A DNA stretch of 64,000 bases, taken from contig JACKEQ010000003.1 of NCBI GenBank assembly GCA_020632885.1, positions 1 through 64,000 of the forward strand, in the 5' to 3' direction. Positions 33,427 through 42,560 of this stretch are shown here, one piece after another. The first letter of the stretch is position 1. Each line of letters starts with the position of its first letter. This DNA is from Alphaproteobacteria bacterium (GTDB lineage Bacteria; Myxococcota_A; UBA796; GCA-2862545). The notes under the pieces are model-generated. The model did not search any database. It was not told the DNA's origin and saw only the letters and a list, made by a program, of their open reading frames with translations. Made by a program: the position numbers and the translations under genes.

Positions 33427-36411
33427 TCAGGGCGAGTGCATCGTGCCGTCCGCGTCGATCCAGGTGTCGAGCACGATGCCGACGTCGGGGTCGGTGAGGC
33501 GCTCGATCAGGGTGGCGCCGAGCGGGCCCGTCCGGCCGGGCTGGAGCGCCCCGTCGCGGAGGCCGGGAGCAGGGTTCACCCCGCGGGTCGAGACGTTCTC
33601 GACGCCCGAGCGCTCCACGGCGCGGTCGAGGTCGTAGACCACAGCGTTGCCATCGAAGCGCTCGGCAGGCGTCTCGCCCGCGCAGCCCGGCCGGTTGGCG
33701 CTCGCGTCGAGCGGGTTCACGGGGCACCCCTCGGCGTCGAACAGGAACAGCCCGGTGCCCAGACCGGCGTTCGCAGCCACGAAGATCGGGTGGTTCAGCT
33801 GGTTGCCGGGGTTGGACCCGATGATCTCCGCCAGACGGGCGAACATCCCGCCGGTCTGCATGGCGCCGAAGTCCCGGCCCTCCAGGTACAGCGCACGGAA
33901 GGCCGCGTAGTCCTCGGCGTTCGTGACGTCGTCGCCGTCGGGGTCCGCGGCGAGGCCCTCGGCGGTGAGGTGGCAGGCCGCGCAGCCCATCACGCCCTCG
34001 GCCGTGGCGGTGGGACGCCCCCGGATGCTGTGGGCCGCCGTGAAGTCGTGGCCGAGGGCGGGGAAGGGGTTCCGTCCAGCCTGGGAAGGCTGCCCGCCCA
34101 GCCCCGCGCGGTCCGTGAACGCGAAGGTCGGGGAGCTCTCGCCGAGGCCGTCCCGGTATCGGAAGAAGAGCTTCTCGCCCATGCCGCCCGCCGTGATGCG
34201 ACCGCGCGGGCCGACCGTGAGCGTGCGGAGCACCGGGCTCGCGTACACCGTCTGCTCGTCGTGCACGAACGGGACGCGCTCCCCGGTGGTGCTCGAGAAG
34301 GCCATCGTGGAAGGGTCGTCGTCGCGGGCCACCGTGAGGTGACAGCCCACGCAGTCGTTCGTCCAGGACGCGTGGCACGCGGCGCACTCGAGGCTGTCGG
34401 AGTGGGAGAACCCGATGGAGGCGGCCCCCGGGAGCACCTGCACCGGCCCCACGCCGTCAGCGTCGGGTCCGACGTCCACCCGGCCCATCGCGAAGGATGC
34501 GTTCTCGCTGTAGAGCGGCGCGCCCGTGACCGGGTGGGTCCGGTTGCTCACCGCATCCACGAGGTCGCGCACCAGGGGGACCCAGTGCGTCCGGGTGGTC
34601 ACCCGGCTCCGGAGCCGGAAGTGGGCCTGCCCGCCCACCGTGACGCGGGTGACGTTCCGCATGGGGTTCCCGAACACGTCCTTCACGCACTCGTTCGCGT
34701 TCCCGTCGTAGTCCACACAGGCCATCGTCTCGGGCGGCGCGTCGATCGTCCCGTGGCAGCTCTCGCAGCGGACGCCCACGGCCGCGCCCTGGTGGGACGC
34801 GATGCCGAGAGTCGGGGCGCCTTCCGTCCCCGCGTGCACGTCCATGCTCCCGTGGCAGTCGACGCAGCCCATCCCGGCCTCCACGTGCACGTCGGGGGGA
34901 GTGTCGTCCCGGCCGTCGCCGTCGTAGTCCTCGAACGCCACGAGCTGATCGGCCGTCCGGCCGAGGTAGGTCGTGTTGGCGCCCGTGAACAGGCGCCGGT
35001 CGCCGCTGGCGTCCGCGAAGGCCACGGGGTTCGCCGGGTACTGGTGGCCCTGGGCGACGTCGCGGCCCGCGTCGATCCGGAGACCCCAGCTCTGGAAGAA
35101 CGTCCCGTTGGAGCCGGCGTGGCACGTCCCGCACGCGGTGTCCGCGATGCCGACCTGCACGACGCAGAAGGGCTGCTGCTTCGCGACGTTCACGATGCGG
35201 TGGCTGCGCGGATGGGCGCGCTCGGGCTCGACGGGTGCGTCGGGATCGGCCGGCTCGTCGTGGGGGACGTGGGGGTCCAGGCTCGCGGATCGGCCGTCTG
35301 GACGGGTGTCCATGTGGCACGCGGAGCACCCGCCGCCCCGGAAGCCGCCCGTGGTCGGTGCCATCGGCTGGCTCCCGAGGTGGCAGTCGCCGCACGCGGC
35401 CCCCGCGGCGTGCAGGACGAGCCTGGCGAGGTCGGTGTCCTCGATGACCCGCCCGGCGTCGATGCCCCCCATGAGGTCGTCCGCGAGGGCCGCAGGCACG
35501 GGGTCACCCAGGATGCTCGCGGGCTCCGGGATCTCGAGCAACGAGGGCACGCGGGGCCCGTCGTAGCCGCCGTTGAAGAGGAACTCGGGGTCCGACACCG
35601 CACGGAAGCCGTGCTCGCCGGCGGTCCCGGCCTCAGAGGTCTGGAGGGTGGCGTGGGGCAGCCCGGAGCCGAAGGTGAGCCCGCTGTACACGCCGGTGTT
35701 CGTGGCCATGGGGGACATCTCGACCCAGGTGCCGTGCTCCTCCCCGTGACACCCGGTCTGCCCGCAACCGCGTCTCGCGGCCACGACCCGCACGTCACCG
35801 GGGTTCACGAACTGGATCCACTGCAGCCCCGAGAAGATCACGCCGTCGGCGGGCCAGTCGGGCACCCGGTCCACCCCGAGATGGGCCACGCGCGCGACGT
35901 AGTGGCGCGGGTCGTCGCCCTCCAGCAAGGGCGGGCGGGGCACGTGGGCGAGCTCCTTGGTGATGCCCGGAGTGCCGTCGCCGCCGTGACACGCCGTGCA
36001 CTCCATGCGCGACGCGGACCCGAAGAAGTGGGGGTTCGAGATGCCCGCGCCGGCGTACGGGGGCTCCCCCGCGACGGCACCGTTGTGGCACTCCATGCAG
36101 GAGGTGGGCATGTAGGCTGGGCCGGGGGGCGGCGCCGGGGAGTTCGGATCCGGCGGGCACGCCGTTCCGCACATCGCCGGATCACAGCCACAGCACGCCA
36201 CGCGGGCTTCCAGACTCGCGGGATCCGCGCTGTCGATGTCCACCTGGGCGCAGTCGACGACCCCGCCGAACACGGGGACCGCGTCGCAAGCGGGGCGCTC
36301 GGGCACGCAGATCTCCCCGTCCGGGCAGGGATCCGGAGGGGGTGTGGGCACGGGGACCGGCGGCGTCACGGGGCCCTTGCAGGCCAGCAGGAGGAAGGGC
36401 AGCAGTCTCAT
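33427..36411 (-). CDS. Eleven-heme c-type cytochrome lipoprotein (copy 2)
   Basis: 994 residues. The lipoprotein signal MRLLPFLLLAC has lipidated Cys11. A Pro-rich linker and a conserved cluster (CCGCDPAMC, 73-81) precede the heme region. Ten CXXCH sites lie at about 105, 138, 340, 362, 427, 516, 549, 676, 687 and 810, plus one CX4CH (CGQTGCH, 216-222), making eleven candidate hemes. Calcium-type loops are seen at DYDGDGRDD (495-503) and DPDGDDVTNAEDY (823-835). The last 180 residues have no heme motif and end in TWIDADGT. The ATG overlaps the stop of the upstream paralog (ATGA). Likely an outer-membrane or cell-surface electron carrier, for example for metal reduction or extracellular electron transfer; partners (porin, quinol oxidase) are not encoded nearby. 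No subfamily is recognised. Confidence 0.88.
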   Translation of the reverse strand: MRLLPFLLLACKGPVTPPVPVPTPPPDPCPDGEICVPERPACDAVPVFGGVVDCAQVDIDSADPASLEARVACCGCDPAMCGTACPPDPNSPAPPPGPAYMPTSCMECHNGAVAGEPPYAGAGISNPHFFGSASRMECTACHGGDGTPGITKELAHVPRPPLLEGDDPRHYVARVAHLGVDRVPDWPADGVIFSGLQWIQFVNPGDVRVVAARRGCGQTGCHGEEHGTWVEMSPMATNTGVYSGLTFGSGLPHATLQTSEAGTAGEHGFRAVSDPEFLFNGGYDGPRVPSLLEIPEPASILGDPVPAALADDLMGGIDAGRVIEDTDLARLVLHAAGAACGDCHLGSQPMAPTTGGFRGGGCSACHMDTRPDGRSASLDPHVPHDEPADPDAPVEPERAHPRSHRIVNVAKQQPFCVVQVGIADTACGTCHAGSNGTFFQSWGLRIDAGRDVAQGHQYPANPVAFADASGDRRLFTGANTTYLGRTADQLVAFEDYDGDGRDDTPPDVHVEAGMGCVDCHGSMDVHAGTEGAPTLGIASHQGAAVGVRCESCHGTIDAPPETMACVDYDGNANECVKDVFGNPMRNVTRVTVGGQAHFRLRSRVTTRTHWVPLVRDLVDAVSNRTHPVTGAPLYSENASFAMGRVDVGPDADGVGPVQVLPGAASIGFSHSDSLECAACHASWTNDCVGCHLTVARDDDPSTMAFSSTTGERVPFVHDEQTVYASPVLRTLTVGPRGRITAGGMGEKLFFRYRDGLGESSPTFAFTDRAGLGGQPSQAGRNPFPALGHDFTAAHSIRGRPTATAEGVMGCAACHLTAEGLAADPDGDDVTNAEDYAAFRALYLEGRDFGAMQTGGMFARLAEIIGSNPGNQLNHPIFVAANAGLGTGLFLFDAEGCPVNPLDASANRPGCAGETPAERFDGNAVVYDLDRAVERSGVENVSTRGVNPAPGLRDGALQPGRTGPLGATLIERLTDPDVGIVLDTWIDADGTMHSP
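34210..34262. repeat. 53-bp exact direct repeat, copy 1 (cytochrome genes)
   Basis: Identical to 37188-37240. It encodes a shared stretch around YASPVLRTLTVG in both cytochromes. Perfect identity including third positions contrasts with the more diverged flanks, suggesting recent duplication or gene conversion. Confidence 0.85.
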
Positions 36412-39245
36412 GGGTGCAGGACTCCGTCGGCGTCGAGCCACGTGTCGAGCACGATGCCACTGTCGGGGTTCGTGAGGCGCTCGACGAGGGTGAGGCCCAG
36501 GGGCCCTGCGAGGTCGGGACGCAAGGCTCCATCGCGCAGGATGGGAGCCGGGTTGGTCTCGCGGGTGGAGGCGTTCTCGATGCCGTCCGGCTGCACGATG
36601 CGGTCGAGGTCGTACGCGACCCGGGAGGCCACGAACGCCGTCTGGGGCGGTGCCCCTGCACACCCGGGGCGGTTGGCGCTCGGGTCCAGCGGGTTCACCG
36701 GGCATCCGTCCGCGTCGAACAGGAACAGGGCGGACCCGAGCCCCGCGTTGGCCGCGACGTAGATGGGGTGGTTCAGGGTGTTGCCAGGGTTCGCGCCGAG
36801 GATCGTCTGCAGGCGCGGGTAGAGCCCCGACGCCACCAGCGCGTCGAAGTCGTTCCCGGTCAGGTACGCGTCCCGGTAGAGCGCGTAGTCCGCGGCGTTC
36901 GACGTCCCATCGCCGTCCGCGTCCCCCGCGAGGCCCTCGGTCGTGAGGTGGCACGCCGGACACCCCACGACCCCCTCCGCGGTGGGTGTCGGGCGCCCGC
37001 GGATGCTGTGGGCCGCCGTCGCGTCGTGACCGAGGGCAGGGAAGGGGTTCCTGCCGGCCTGGACCGGCTTGCCGCCGAGACCCGCGCGGTCGGAGAAGGT
37101 CCGGGTGGCCGAGAGGTCACCCAGCCCGTCCCGGTAGCGGAAGAAGAGCTTCTCGCCCGCGCCGCCCACCGTGATGCGCCCGCGCTCGCCGACCGTGAGC
37201 GTGCGGAGCACCGGGCTCGCGTACACCGTCTGCTCGTCGTACACGTACGGCACGCGCGCGCCGTTCGTGCTCGAGAAGCTCGTGGTGGAAGGGTCGTCGT
37301 CGCGGGTGACCGTGAGGTGGCAGCCCATGCAGGTGTTCGTCCAGGACGCGTGGCAAGCGGCGCACTCGAGGTCTTCCGTGTGGGTGAACCCTTCTTGTGA
37401 ACGGCCCATGGCGAAGGACGCGTTCTCGCTGAAGAGCGGCTCGCCGGTGACCGGATGGGTGCGGTTCGACGTGCCGTCCACGAGGTCCTTGAGCAGCGGG
37501 ACCCAGTGCACCCGGCCCGTCACGCGGCTCGTGAGCTGCAGGTGCTGCTGCCCCTGGACGACCACCCACTTCGTGTTGCGGAGACCCTCGCCCGACACGT
37601 CGGGTACGCTCTCCTGCGCGTTGCCGAAGTGGTCGACGGCCACGGTCCGTCCGGGGAACGCGTCGATCGTCCCGTGGCAGGTGGAGCACGTCACGCCCAC
37701 GACCTGACCCTGGTGGGACGCGATGCCGTCCGTGCCGAGCGCGTGCACGTCGCGGCTGCCGTGGCAGTCGATGCATCCCATGCCGGCCTCGGTGTGCACG
37801 TCGGGCGGCGTGTCGTCGCGGCCGTCGCCGTCGTAGTCCTCGAAGGCCAGGACTCCCGGCAGGTCGGAGAGGGCGAAGGAGACGGGGTTCGCGGGGTACT
37901 GGAGCCCGGAGGAGACGTCCCCGGCGGGGTCGCGCCGCAGCCCACGGGCTTGCAGGGCCGTGCCGTTGGACCCGGTGTGGCAGGCCTCGCAGACGGCGTC
38001 CGGGATCCCGGTGCTCACGGTGCAGAACCGGTCGGCCACGCGTCGCCGGGAGCCGTAGGTCGCGATGCTCGCCATGGCGTGGGAGCGCGGATGGGCTCGG
38101 TCGGAGGTCGCGAGGGCGTCCGGATCGACGGGCTCGTCGCGTTCGACATGGGGATCCAGCCCGCGCGTGCGGCCGTCCTCGGCGTACGGGAAGTGGCAGG
38201 CCGTGCATCCGCTGGCCCGGTGCTCGCCGGCGGAGGGCGAGGCGGGCGCGCTGCCGATGTGGCACGAACCGCACGCGAGGTCTGCACCCGTGTGGAGGAG
38301 GGCGGCGAGATCCGAGCTCGCGGGCACGATCGGCTCGATGGGCACGTCGGCCGCCAGCATGTCGACGGGCACGACGCCGGGGAAGGGGAGGAGCTCCGTG
38401 AGCCCGTCGTCGCCGGACGTGACGATCCCGCGGTAGCCGTGCTCGGCGTCGAGAGGTGCCCCCTCCGTCGTGATGCCCGTGCCGTACGCGAGGCCCCGGT
38501 AGATGCCGGCGTTGGTCGCCATCGGGCTCGATGTGACCCCCGCGACGTGGCCGTCCGCGGCATCGTGGCACCCGGACGTCCCACAGCCCCGCCCCGCTCC
38601 CACCACGCGCAGGTCGCCCGGATTCACGAACTGCACCCAGTCCAGCGCGGTGTGGCTCCGTCCCCCTTCCTCCCAGCCCGCGAGACCTTCGACGGAGGCG
38701 AGGGTGCGCCTGCCGAAGACGGCTCCAGGGTCGTCTCCCCGCAGCTCGGGCGGCACCGGCACATGCGCGTCGGCGGCATCCGGTGCGGTGCCATCGCCGC
38801 CGTGGCAGGTCGTGCAGGCCACGGCGGTGTCGCTACGGTGCGGATCCGCGATGCCCGGACCGTCGAAGGGTCGGAAGACAGCGCCCTGGTGGCAGCGGGA
38901 GCAGGACTCGGAGGTCGCCGCCGCCCAGGGCTCCGGGATCTCGCGGCGCGGGGACTCGTCCGGCCCGAGAGGGAGGGCGGTCGAGCGGCAGTAGACGGGG
39001 TCACACGCGCAGCAGGCCGAGCGGGCCTCGAGGTCCTCGGCTCTGCACTCGTCGGGCACCTCGCAGGCGACGACGCCGTCCCCGACCGCGACGGCGCTGC
39101 AGTCGGGCCGCTCGGGGGGGACGACCGGTGGGTCGACGGGCACCGGTGAGACCACGGGGGTGACGGGCGGCGTGGGCGTGCCCCTGCATGCAACCACACA
39201 CAGGAGCACGCACAGCGACGTTCGCAGAGACGCTGGCATGGACAT
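36408..39245 (-). CDS. Eleven-heme c-type cytochrome lipoprotein (copy 1)
   Basis: 945 residues from the ATG at 39245; an ATG two codons later (39239) is equally possible. Lipoprotein signal MSMPASLRTSLCVLLCVVAC with lipidated Cys20. Same architecture as its neighbour: CCACDPVYC (78-86), ten CXXCH sites at about 115, 144, 325, 347, 419, 491, 520, 628, 639 and 762, and one CX4CH (CGTSGCH, 221-227). Calcium-type loops are seen at DYDGDGRDD (470-478) and DADGDGTSNAADY. The two proteins align over their full length with heme sites in the same order, so they are tandem duplicates. The frame is open upstream to 39470 but would run into der's region and lacks a signal, so the lipobox start is preferred. 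Presumed surface electron transfer; function inferred from heme content only. Confidence 0.88.
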   Translation of the reverse strand: MSMPASLRTSLCVLLCVVACRGTPTPPVTPVVSPVPVDPPVVPPERPDCSAVAVGDGVVACEVPDECRAEDLEARSACCACDPVYCRSTALPLGPDESPRREIPEPWAAATSESCSRCHQGAVFRPFDGPGIADPHRSDTAVACTTCHGGDGTAPDAADAHVPVPPELRGDDPGAVFGRRTLASVEGLAGWEEGGRSHTALDWVQFVNPGDLRVVGAGRGCGTSGCHDAADGHVAGVTSSPMATNAGIYRGLAYGTGITTEGAPLDAEHGYRGIVTSGDDGLTELLPFPGVVPVDMLAADVPIEPIVPASSDLAALLHTGADLACGSCHIGSAPASPSAGEHRASGCTACHFPYAEDGRTRGLDPHVERDEPVDPDALATSDRAHPRSHAMASIATYGSRRRVADRFCTVSTGIPDAVCEACHTGSNGTALQARGLRRDPAGDVSSGLQYPANPVSFALSDLPGVLAFEDYDGDGRDDTPPDVHTEAGMGCIDCHGSRDVHALGTDGIASHQGQVVGVTCSTCHGTIDAFPGRTVAVDHFGNAQESVPDVSGEGLRNTKWVVVQGQQHLQLTSRVTGRVHWVPLLKDLVDGTSNRTHPVTGEPLFSENASFAMGRSQEGFTHTEDLECAACHASWTNTCMGCHLTVTRDDDPSTTSFSSTNGARVPYVYDEQTVYASPVLRTLTVGERGRITVGGAGEKLFFRYRDGLGDLSATRTFSDRAGLGGKPVQAGRNPFPALGHDATAAHSIRGRPTPTAEGVVGCPACHLTTEGLAGDADGDGTSNAADYALYRDAYLTGNDFDALVASGLYPRLQTILGANPGNTLNHPIYVAANAGLGSALFLFDADGCPVNPLDPSANRPGCAGAPPQTAFVASRVAYDLDRIVQPDGIENASTRETNPAPILRDGALRPDLAGPLGLTLVERLTNPDSGIVLDTWLDADGVLHP
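37188..37240. repeat. 53-bp exact direct repeat, copy 2 (cytochrome genes)
   Basis: Identical to 34210-34262, 2978 bases apart and in the same orientation. Recombination between the two copies could delete or amplify one cytochrome gene. Confidence 0.85.
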
Positions 39246-39408
39246 GGGAGACCTGGAGACCCGGAGGGAGACAGCTCCGGTCCGGCGACTATGCAACCCT
39301 GGGTGTCCGCCCGCTGAACTTTCTGGTTCGAGATCGGCGAACAGTGCCAGCGGAGCCCGGTGGCTGGCGTGCGGACCGGGTGGTATCGGGTGGGCCGAGA
39401 GGTTCCCC
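39246..39408. promoter_or_regulatory. Divergent intergenic region between cytochrome and der genes
   Basis: 163 bases, the longest stretch without a gene. It must hold promoters in both directions. On the plus strand GAGAGG (39397-39402) is the likely der ribosome binding site and TATCGG about 24 bases before the ATG a weak -10. On the minus strand a TTGCATAG-like stretch about 50 bases upstream of the cytochrome start could be part of a promoter. I find no sigma-54 consensus, tRNA or strong hairpin. Confidence 0.4.
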
Positions 39409-40818
39409 ATGTCCCTGCCCGTCGTGGCGATCGTCGGCCGCCCCAACGTCGGGAAGTCCACCCTTTTCAACCGGATCGTCGGCTACCAGAAGGCCGTGGT
39501 CCACGACCGCCCGGGTGTGACGCGCGACCGTCTGTACGAGGAGGCCGAGGTCCTCGACCGCCGCGTGCTCCTCATCGACACCGGCGGTCTCGAGCCCGAG
39601 CCCGACACCGACCTGCTCGCGAGCATGCGCCACCAGTCGCTGGTGGCCGTGGAGGAGGCGGACGTCATCGTGTTCGTGGTGGACGGACGCGCCGGGTACA
39701 CGCCCGCGGACGACGAGGTCACCCAGCTGCTCCGGCGCGCCGAGAAGCCCGTGCTCCTCACGGTGAACAAGGTGGACGGGGCTGGCCAGGACGACCTCGC
39801 CGCGGAGTTCTGGTCCGTGGGTCTCCCGGACCTCGTGACCGTCAGCGCGGCCCACGGGCGCGGCATCTACGAGCTCCTCGACGCCATCCGCACGAACCTC
39901 CCGCCCCGGACGGCCGCCGAGGACGTCGAGGAGGAGGTCGAGGAGCCCGAGGAGTTCTCGGAGGAGGACGACGCCGAGGACCGCGAGGCCTTCGACGGAC
40001 CCATCCGCATCGCGGTGATCGGGCGCCCCAACATCGGGAAGTCCACGCTGGTGAACCACCTGCTGGGCGAGGACCGCCATGTCGTGGACGACGCCCCGGG
40101 CACCACGATGGACCCCATCGACTCGCTGCTCCACACCGAGCACCGCGACTACGTGCTCGTCGACACGGCGGGCGTGCGGCGGCGCACGAAGATCGAGGAT
40201 CAGCTCGAGCGGTACGTGTCGCTGCGGTCCATCCGGGCCATCGAGCGCTGCCACGTGTGCCTGCTGCTCATCGACGCCACGGTGGGCCCGACCGACCAGG
40301 ACGCCAAGCTCGCCGGTCTCGTGGTCGATCGGGGTCGCGCGCTGGTCGTGCTGATCAACAAGTGGGACCTCACGAAGGACGACGAGGACATCAGCAGCAG
40401 CACGATCGACGAGGCCCTCGCGCAGCGGCTCCCGCACATCAGCTGGGCCCCGCACCTCTTCATCAGCGCGAAGACCGGGAAGGGCGTGCACCGCGTGCTC
40501 CCGATGGTGGAGCAGGTGTTCTCCGCGTTCGACACGCGCATCGGCACGTCGCGCCTGAACCGCTTCCTGCAGAGCGCCCTGCACGCGCACACGCCGCCCC
40601 AGAAGCACCATCGCCCCGTGCGCATCCACTTCTGCACCCAGGCGCGCGTGCGGCCGCCCACCTTCGTGTTCTGGGCCAACTCGCCGGACGGCATCGCGGA
40701 GCCCTACCGGCGCTACCTCGGCAACCGCCTTCGCGAGCAGTTCCGGCTCGACGGCACGCCCCTGCGGCTGTTCTTCCGGCAGAAGCGGAAGTCCGGCGGG
40801 GAGGACGCCGAGGGATGA
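39409..40818 (+). CDS. der: Ribosome biogenesis GTPase Der (EngA)
   Basis: 469 residues. Tandem-GTPase factor for 50S assembly. First G domain with GRPNVGKST and DTGGLEPEP; second with GRPNIGKST, DTAGVRRR and NKWDL; C-terminal KH-like domain from about 380 (RLNRFLQSALHAHTPPQKHHRPVRIHF). The linker between G domains (about 170-195) is strikingly acidic (EEEVEEPEEFSEEDD). The ATG at 39409 is preceded by GAGAGG and gives the standard N-terminus LPVVAIVGRPNVGKS; the frame upstream to 39160 is open but not conserved. Its stop overlaps the mutL start (ATGA). Confidence 0.95.
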   Translation: MSLPVVAIVGRPNVGKSTLFNRIVGYQKAVVHDRPGVTRDRLYEEAEVLDRRVLLIDTGGLEPEPDTDLLASMRHQSLVAVEEADVIVFVVDGRAGYTPADDEVTQLLRRAEKPVLLTVNKVDGAGQDDLAAEFWSVGLPDLVTVSAAHGRGIYELLDAIRTNLPPRTAAEDVEEEVEEPEEFSEEDDAEDREAFDGPIRIAVIGRPNIGKSTLVNHLLGEDRHVVDDAPGTTMDPIDSLLHTEHRDYVLVDTAGVRRRTKIEDQLERYVSLRSIRAIERCHVCLLLIDATVGPTDQDAKLAGLVVDRGRALVVLINKWDLTKDDEDISSSTIDEALAQRLPHISWAPHLFISAKTGKGVHRVLPMVEQVFSAFDTRIGTSRLNRFLQSALHAHTPPQKHHRPVRIHFCTQARVRPPTFVFWANSPDGIAEPYRRYLGNRLREQFRLDGTPLRLFFRQKRKSGGEDAEG

Positions 40819-42560
40819 TCGTCCGCGTCCTCCCCGAGCAGGTGGTCAACCAGATCGCCGCCGGAGAGGTGGTGGAGCGCCCCGCGTCCGTCGTGAAGGA
40901 GCTCGTCGAGAACGCCGTCGACGCGGGGGCCACGCGCATCGAGGTCCTCCTGAAGGGCGGAGGGACCGAGCGGATCCGGGTGTCGGACGACGGTCGGGGC
41001 ATGGACCGCGAGGACGCGATGATGTGTCTCGAGCGCCACGCGACGTCCAAGATCCGCGCCACCGACGACCTCGAGACCGTCGCCAGCCTCGGGTTCCGCG
41101 GCGAGGCCATCCCGAGCATCGCGAGCGTGAGCCGGTTCAGCGTGCTCACGCGTCCCCACGACATGGACGAGGGCGTGCGCGTCGTGGTGGAGGGCGGGGA
41201 GGTGAAGAGCGCCCGCGGTGCCGGATGCGCGCCGGGCACCGAGATCGACGTGCGCGACCTGTTCTTCAACCTCCCGGCCCGCCGGAAGTTCCTGCGCTCC
41301 CGGGCCACCGAGCAGGCCCACTGCCTGGAGGCCGTGGTGCGGCAGGCGCTCGTCTGTCCGGACGTGGCGTTCCGGGTCACCCACGACGGGCGGGTCGGGC
41401 TCACCTGCGACCCCACCGATCTCACCGGCCGCACGCGCCAGGTGCTCGGGAAGGACGCGAACGGCATGGTGGACGTGGGCTTCGAGCGGGACGGGCTCAC
41501 CGTGTCCGGGAGGGTCAGCCCCCTGTCGGTGCACCGGCCGAGCGGGAAGGCGCTCTACCTGTTCGTGAACGGCCGCTACGTCCGGGACGCAGTGGTCCGT
41601 CGGGCCATCCAGGACGCCTACCGCGACCGGGTGCCGCGCGGCCGCACGCCGCTCGTGGTGCTCGACATCCGCATGGACCCCCGCCGCGTCGACGTGAACG
41701 TGCACCCCGCGAAGACCGAGGTCCGGTTCCGCGACCCCCGCGACGTGCAGGCCGTGCTCTCGGAGGGTCTGCGCACGGCCCTCGACCGTGCGGGCCTGCA
41801 GCGCACGCTGTCCGCGCCGTCCCCGAACCGCCGGGCCCGCTGGGAGGACGAGGTCGCGCCGTCCCTGCCGCTGAAGCCCGCTGAGCCCTCGATCCCCGCA
41901 CACCCCGACGACGACCCCGTGCTCGCGCTCGTGCCGCGCACCGTGTCCACGGTCGTCGAGGTGGAGCCGGTCGTGCCGCCGATCCCGGAGCCTCCGCCTG
42001 TCGAGCCTCCGGCCCCGACGCCCCAGCCGGTGCCCGAGGAGCCCGAGGTCGCCGCAGATCTGCCGATCCCGACGGACTCCGCGCGCATGCTCCGCCCGAT
42101 CGGGCCGTTCGGCGCGCGCTGGTTCCTGCTCGAAGGCGACGGGGAGCTCGTCGTGGTCGACCACGTGCTGGGCGACACGCGCCTCGCGGCCGTCCGCCTG
42201 CGCCGTGACGGGCGGGCCCAGCGTCTCGTGGTGCCCTCCCGTCAGCGGCTCTCCGAGAAGGACGTCGCAGCCGTGCTCGGTCTGGCCGCGGAGCTCGGGT
42301 CACTGGGGCTCGAGGTGGTGCAGATGTCGCCCACCGAGCTGGCCGTGCGCACCGTGCCGGCCGTGCTCCCGCGACTCCACCTCGACGGGCTGCTCGCGAA
42401 GCTCGCGGGTGCCGGCGACCTCGCGGAGGCCCTCGCGGCTGCCCAGACCCCGCCGGCGAGCCCGGACACACGGGCGATCCGGGCCCTGCTGCTGTCGCTC
42501 GAGGAAGCCGGCCTCGACTGCGTCGTGAAGCGCGTCCCGGCGAGCGAGCTCACCCGGTGA
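40815..42560 (+). CDS. mutL: DNA mismatch repair protein MutL
   Basis: 581 residues. N-terminal GHKL ATPase intact: ELVENAVDAGA, DDGRGM, RHATSKI, GFRGEAI, NLPARRKFL. A Pro/Glu-rich linker (about 375-425) leads to a reduced C-terminal domain. The DQHAAHER region reads VDHVLGDTRLAAVR and the CPHGRP motif near the end reads CVVKRVP. The metal-dependent endonuclease DQHA(X)2E(X)4E motif is therefore absent, implying a nuclease-inactive MutL as in E. coli, yet even the dimerisation motifs are unusual. ATG overlaps the der stop; miaA starts in its own stop. mutL-miaA adjacency is common, and mutS lies 10 kb downstream. Confidence 0.95.
   Translation: MIVRVLPEQVVNQIAAGEVVERPASVVKELVENAVDAGATRIEVLLKGGGTERIRVSDDGRGMDREDAMMCLERHATSKIRATDDLETVASLGFRGEAIPSIASVSRFSVLTRPHDMDEGVRVVVEGGEVKSARGAGCAPGTEIDVRDLFFNLPARRKFLRSRATEQAHCLEAVVRQALVCPDVAFRVTHDGRVGLTCDPTDLTGRTRQVLGKDANGMVDVGFERDGLTVSGRVSPLSVHRPSGKALYLFVNGRYVRDAVVRRAIQDAYRDRVPRGRTPLVVLDIRMDPRRVDVNVHPAKTEVRFRDPRDVQAVLSEGLRTALDRAGLQRTLSAPSPNRRARWEDEVAPSLPLKPAEPSIPAHPDDDPVLALVPRTVSTVVEVEPVVPPIPEPPPVEPPAPTPQPVPEEPEVAADLPIPTDSARMLRPIGPFGARWFLLEGDGELVVVDHVLGDTRLAAVRLRRDGRAQRLVVPSRQRLSEKDVAAVLGLAAELGSLGLEVVQMSPTELAVRTVPAVLPRLHLDGLLAKLAGAGDLAEALAAAQTPPASPDTRAIRALLLSLEEAGLDCVVKRVPASELTR

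Noticed and set aside
33436..36762. 1108-codon open frame on the plus strand.
   Set aside because: Antisense to the cytochrome genes, whose regular CXXCH motifs prove the minus-strand frame.
39246..39408. Possible sigma-54 promoter or RNA gene in the divergent region.
   Set aside because: A TGGCAC is present on the minus strand but no TTGC element follows at the required distance; no cloverleaf or stable structure is seen.
39160..39408. Longer Der protein starting at 39160.
   Set aside because: The extra 83 residues overlap the cytochrome gene and are not conserved; the ATG at 39409 has GAGAGG before it and gives the family N-terminus.
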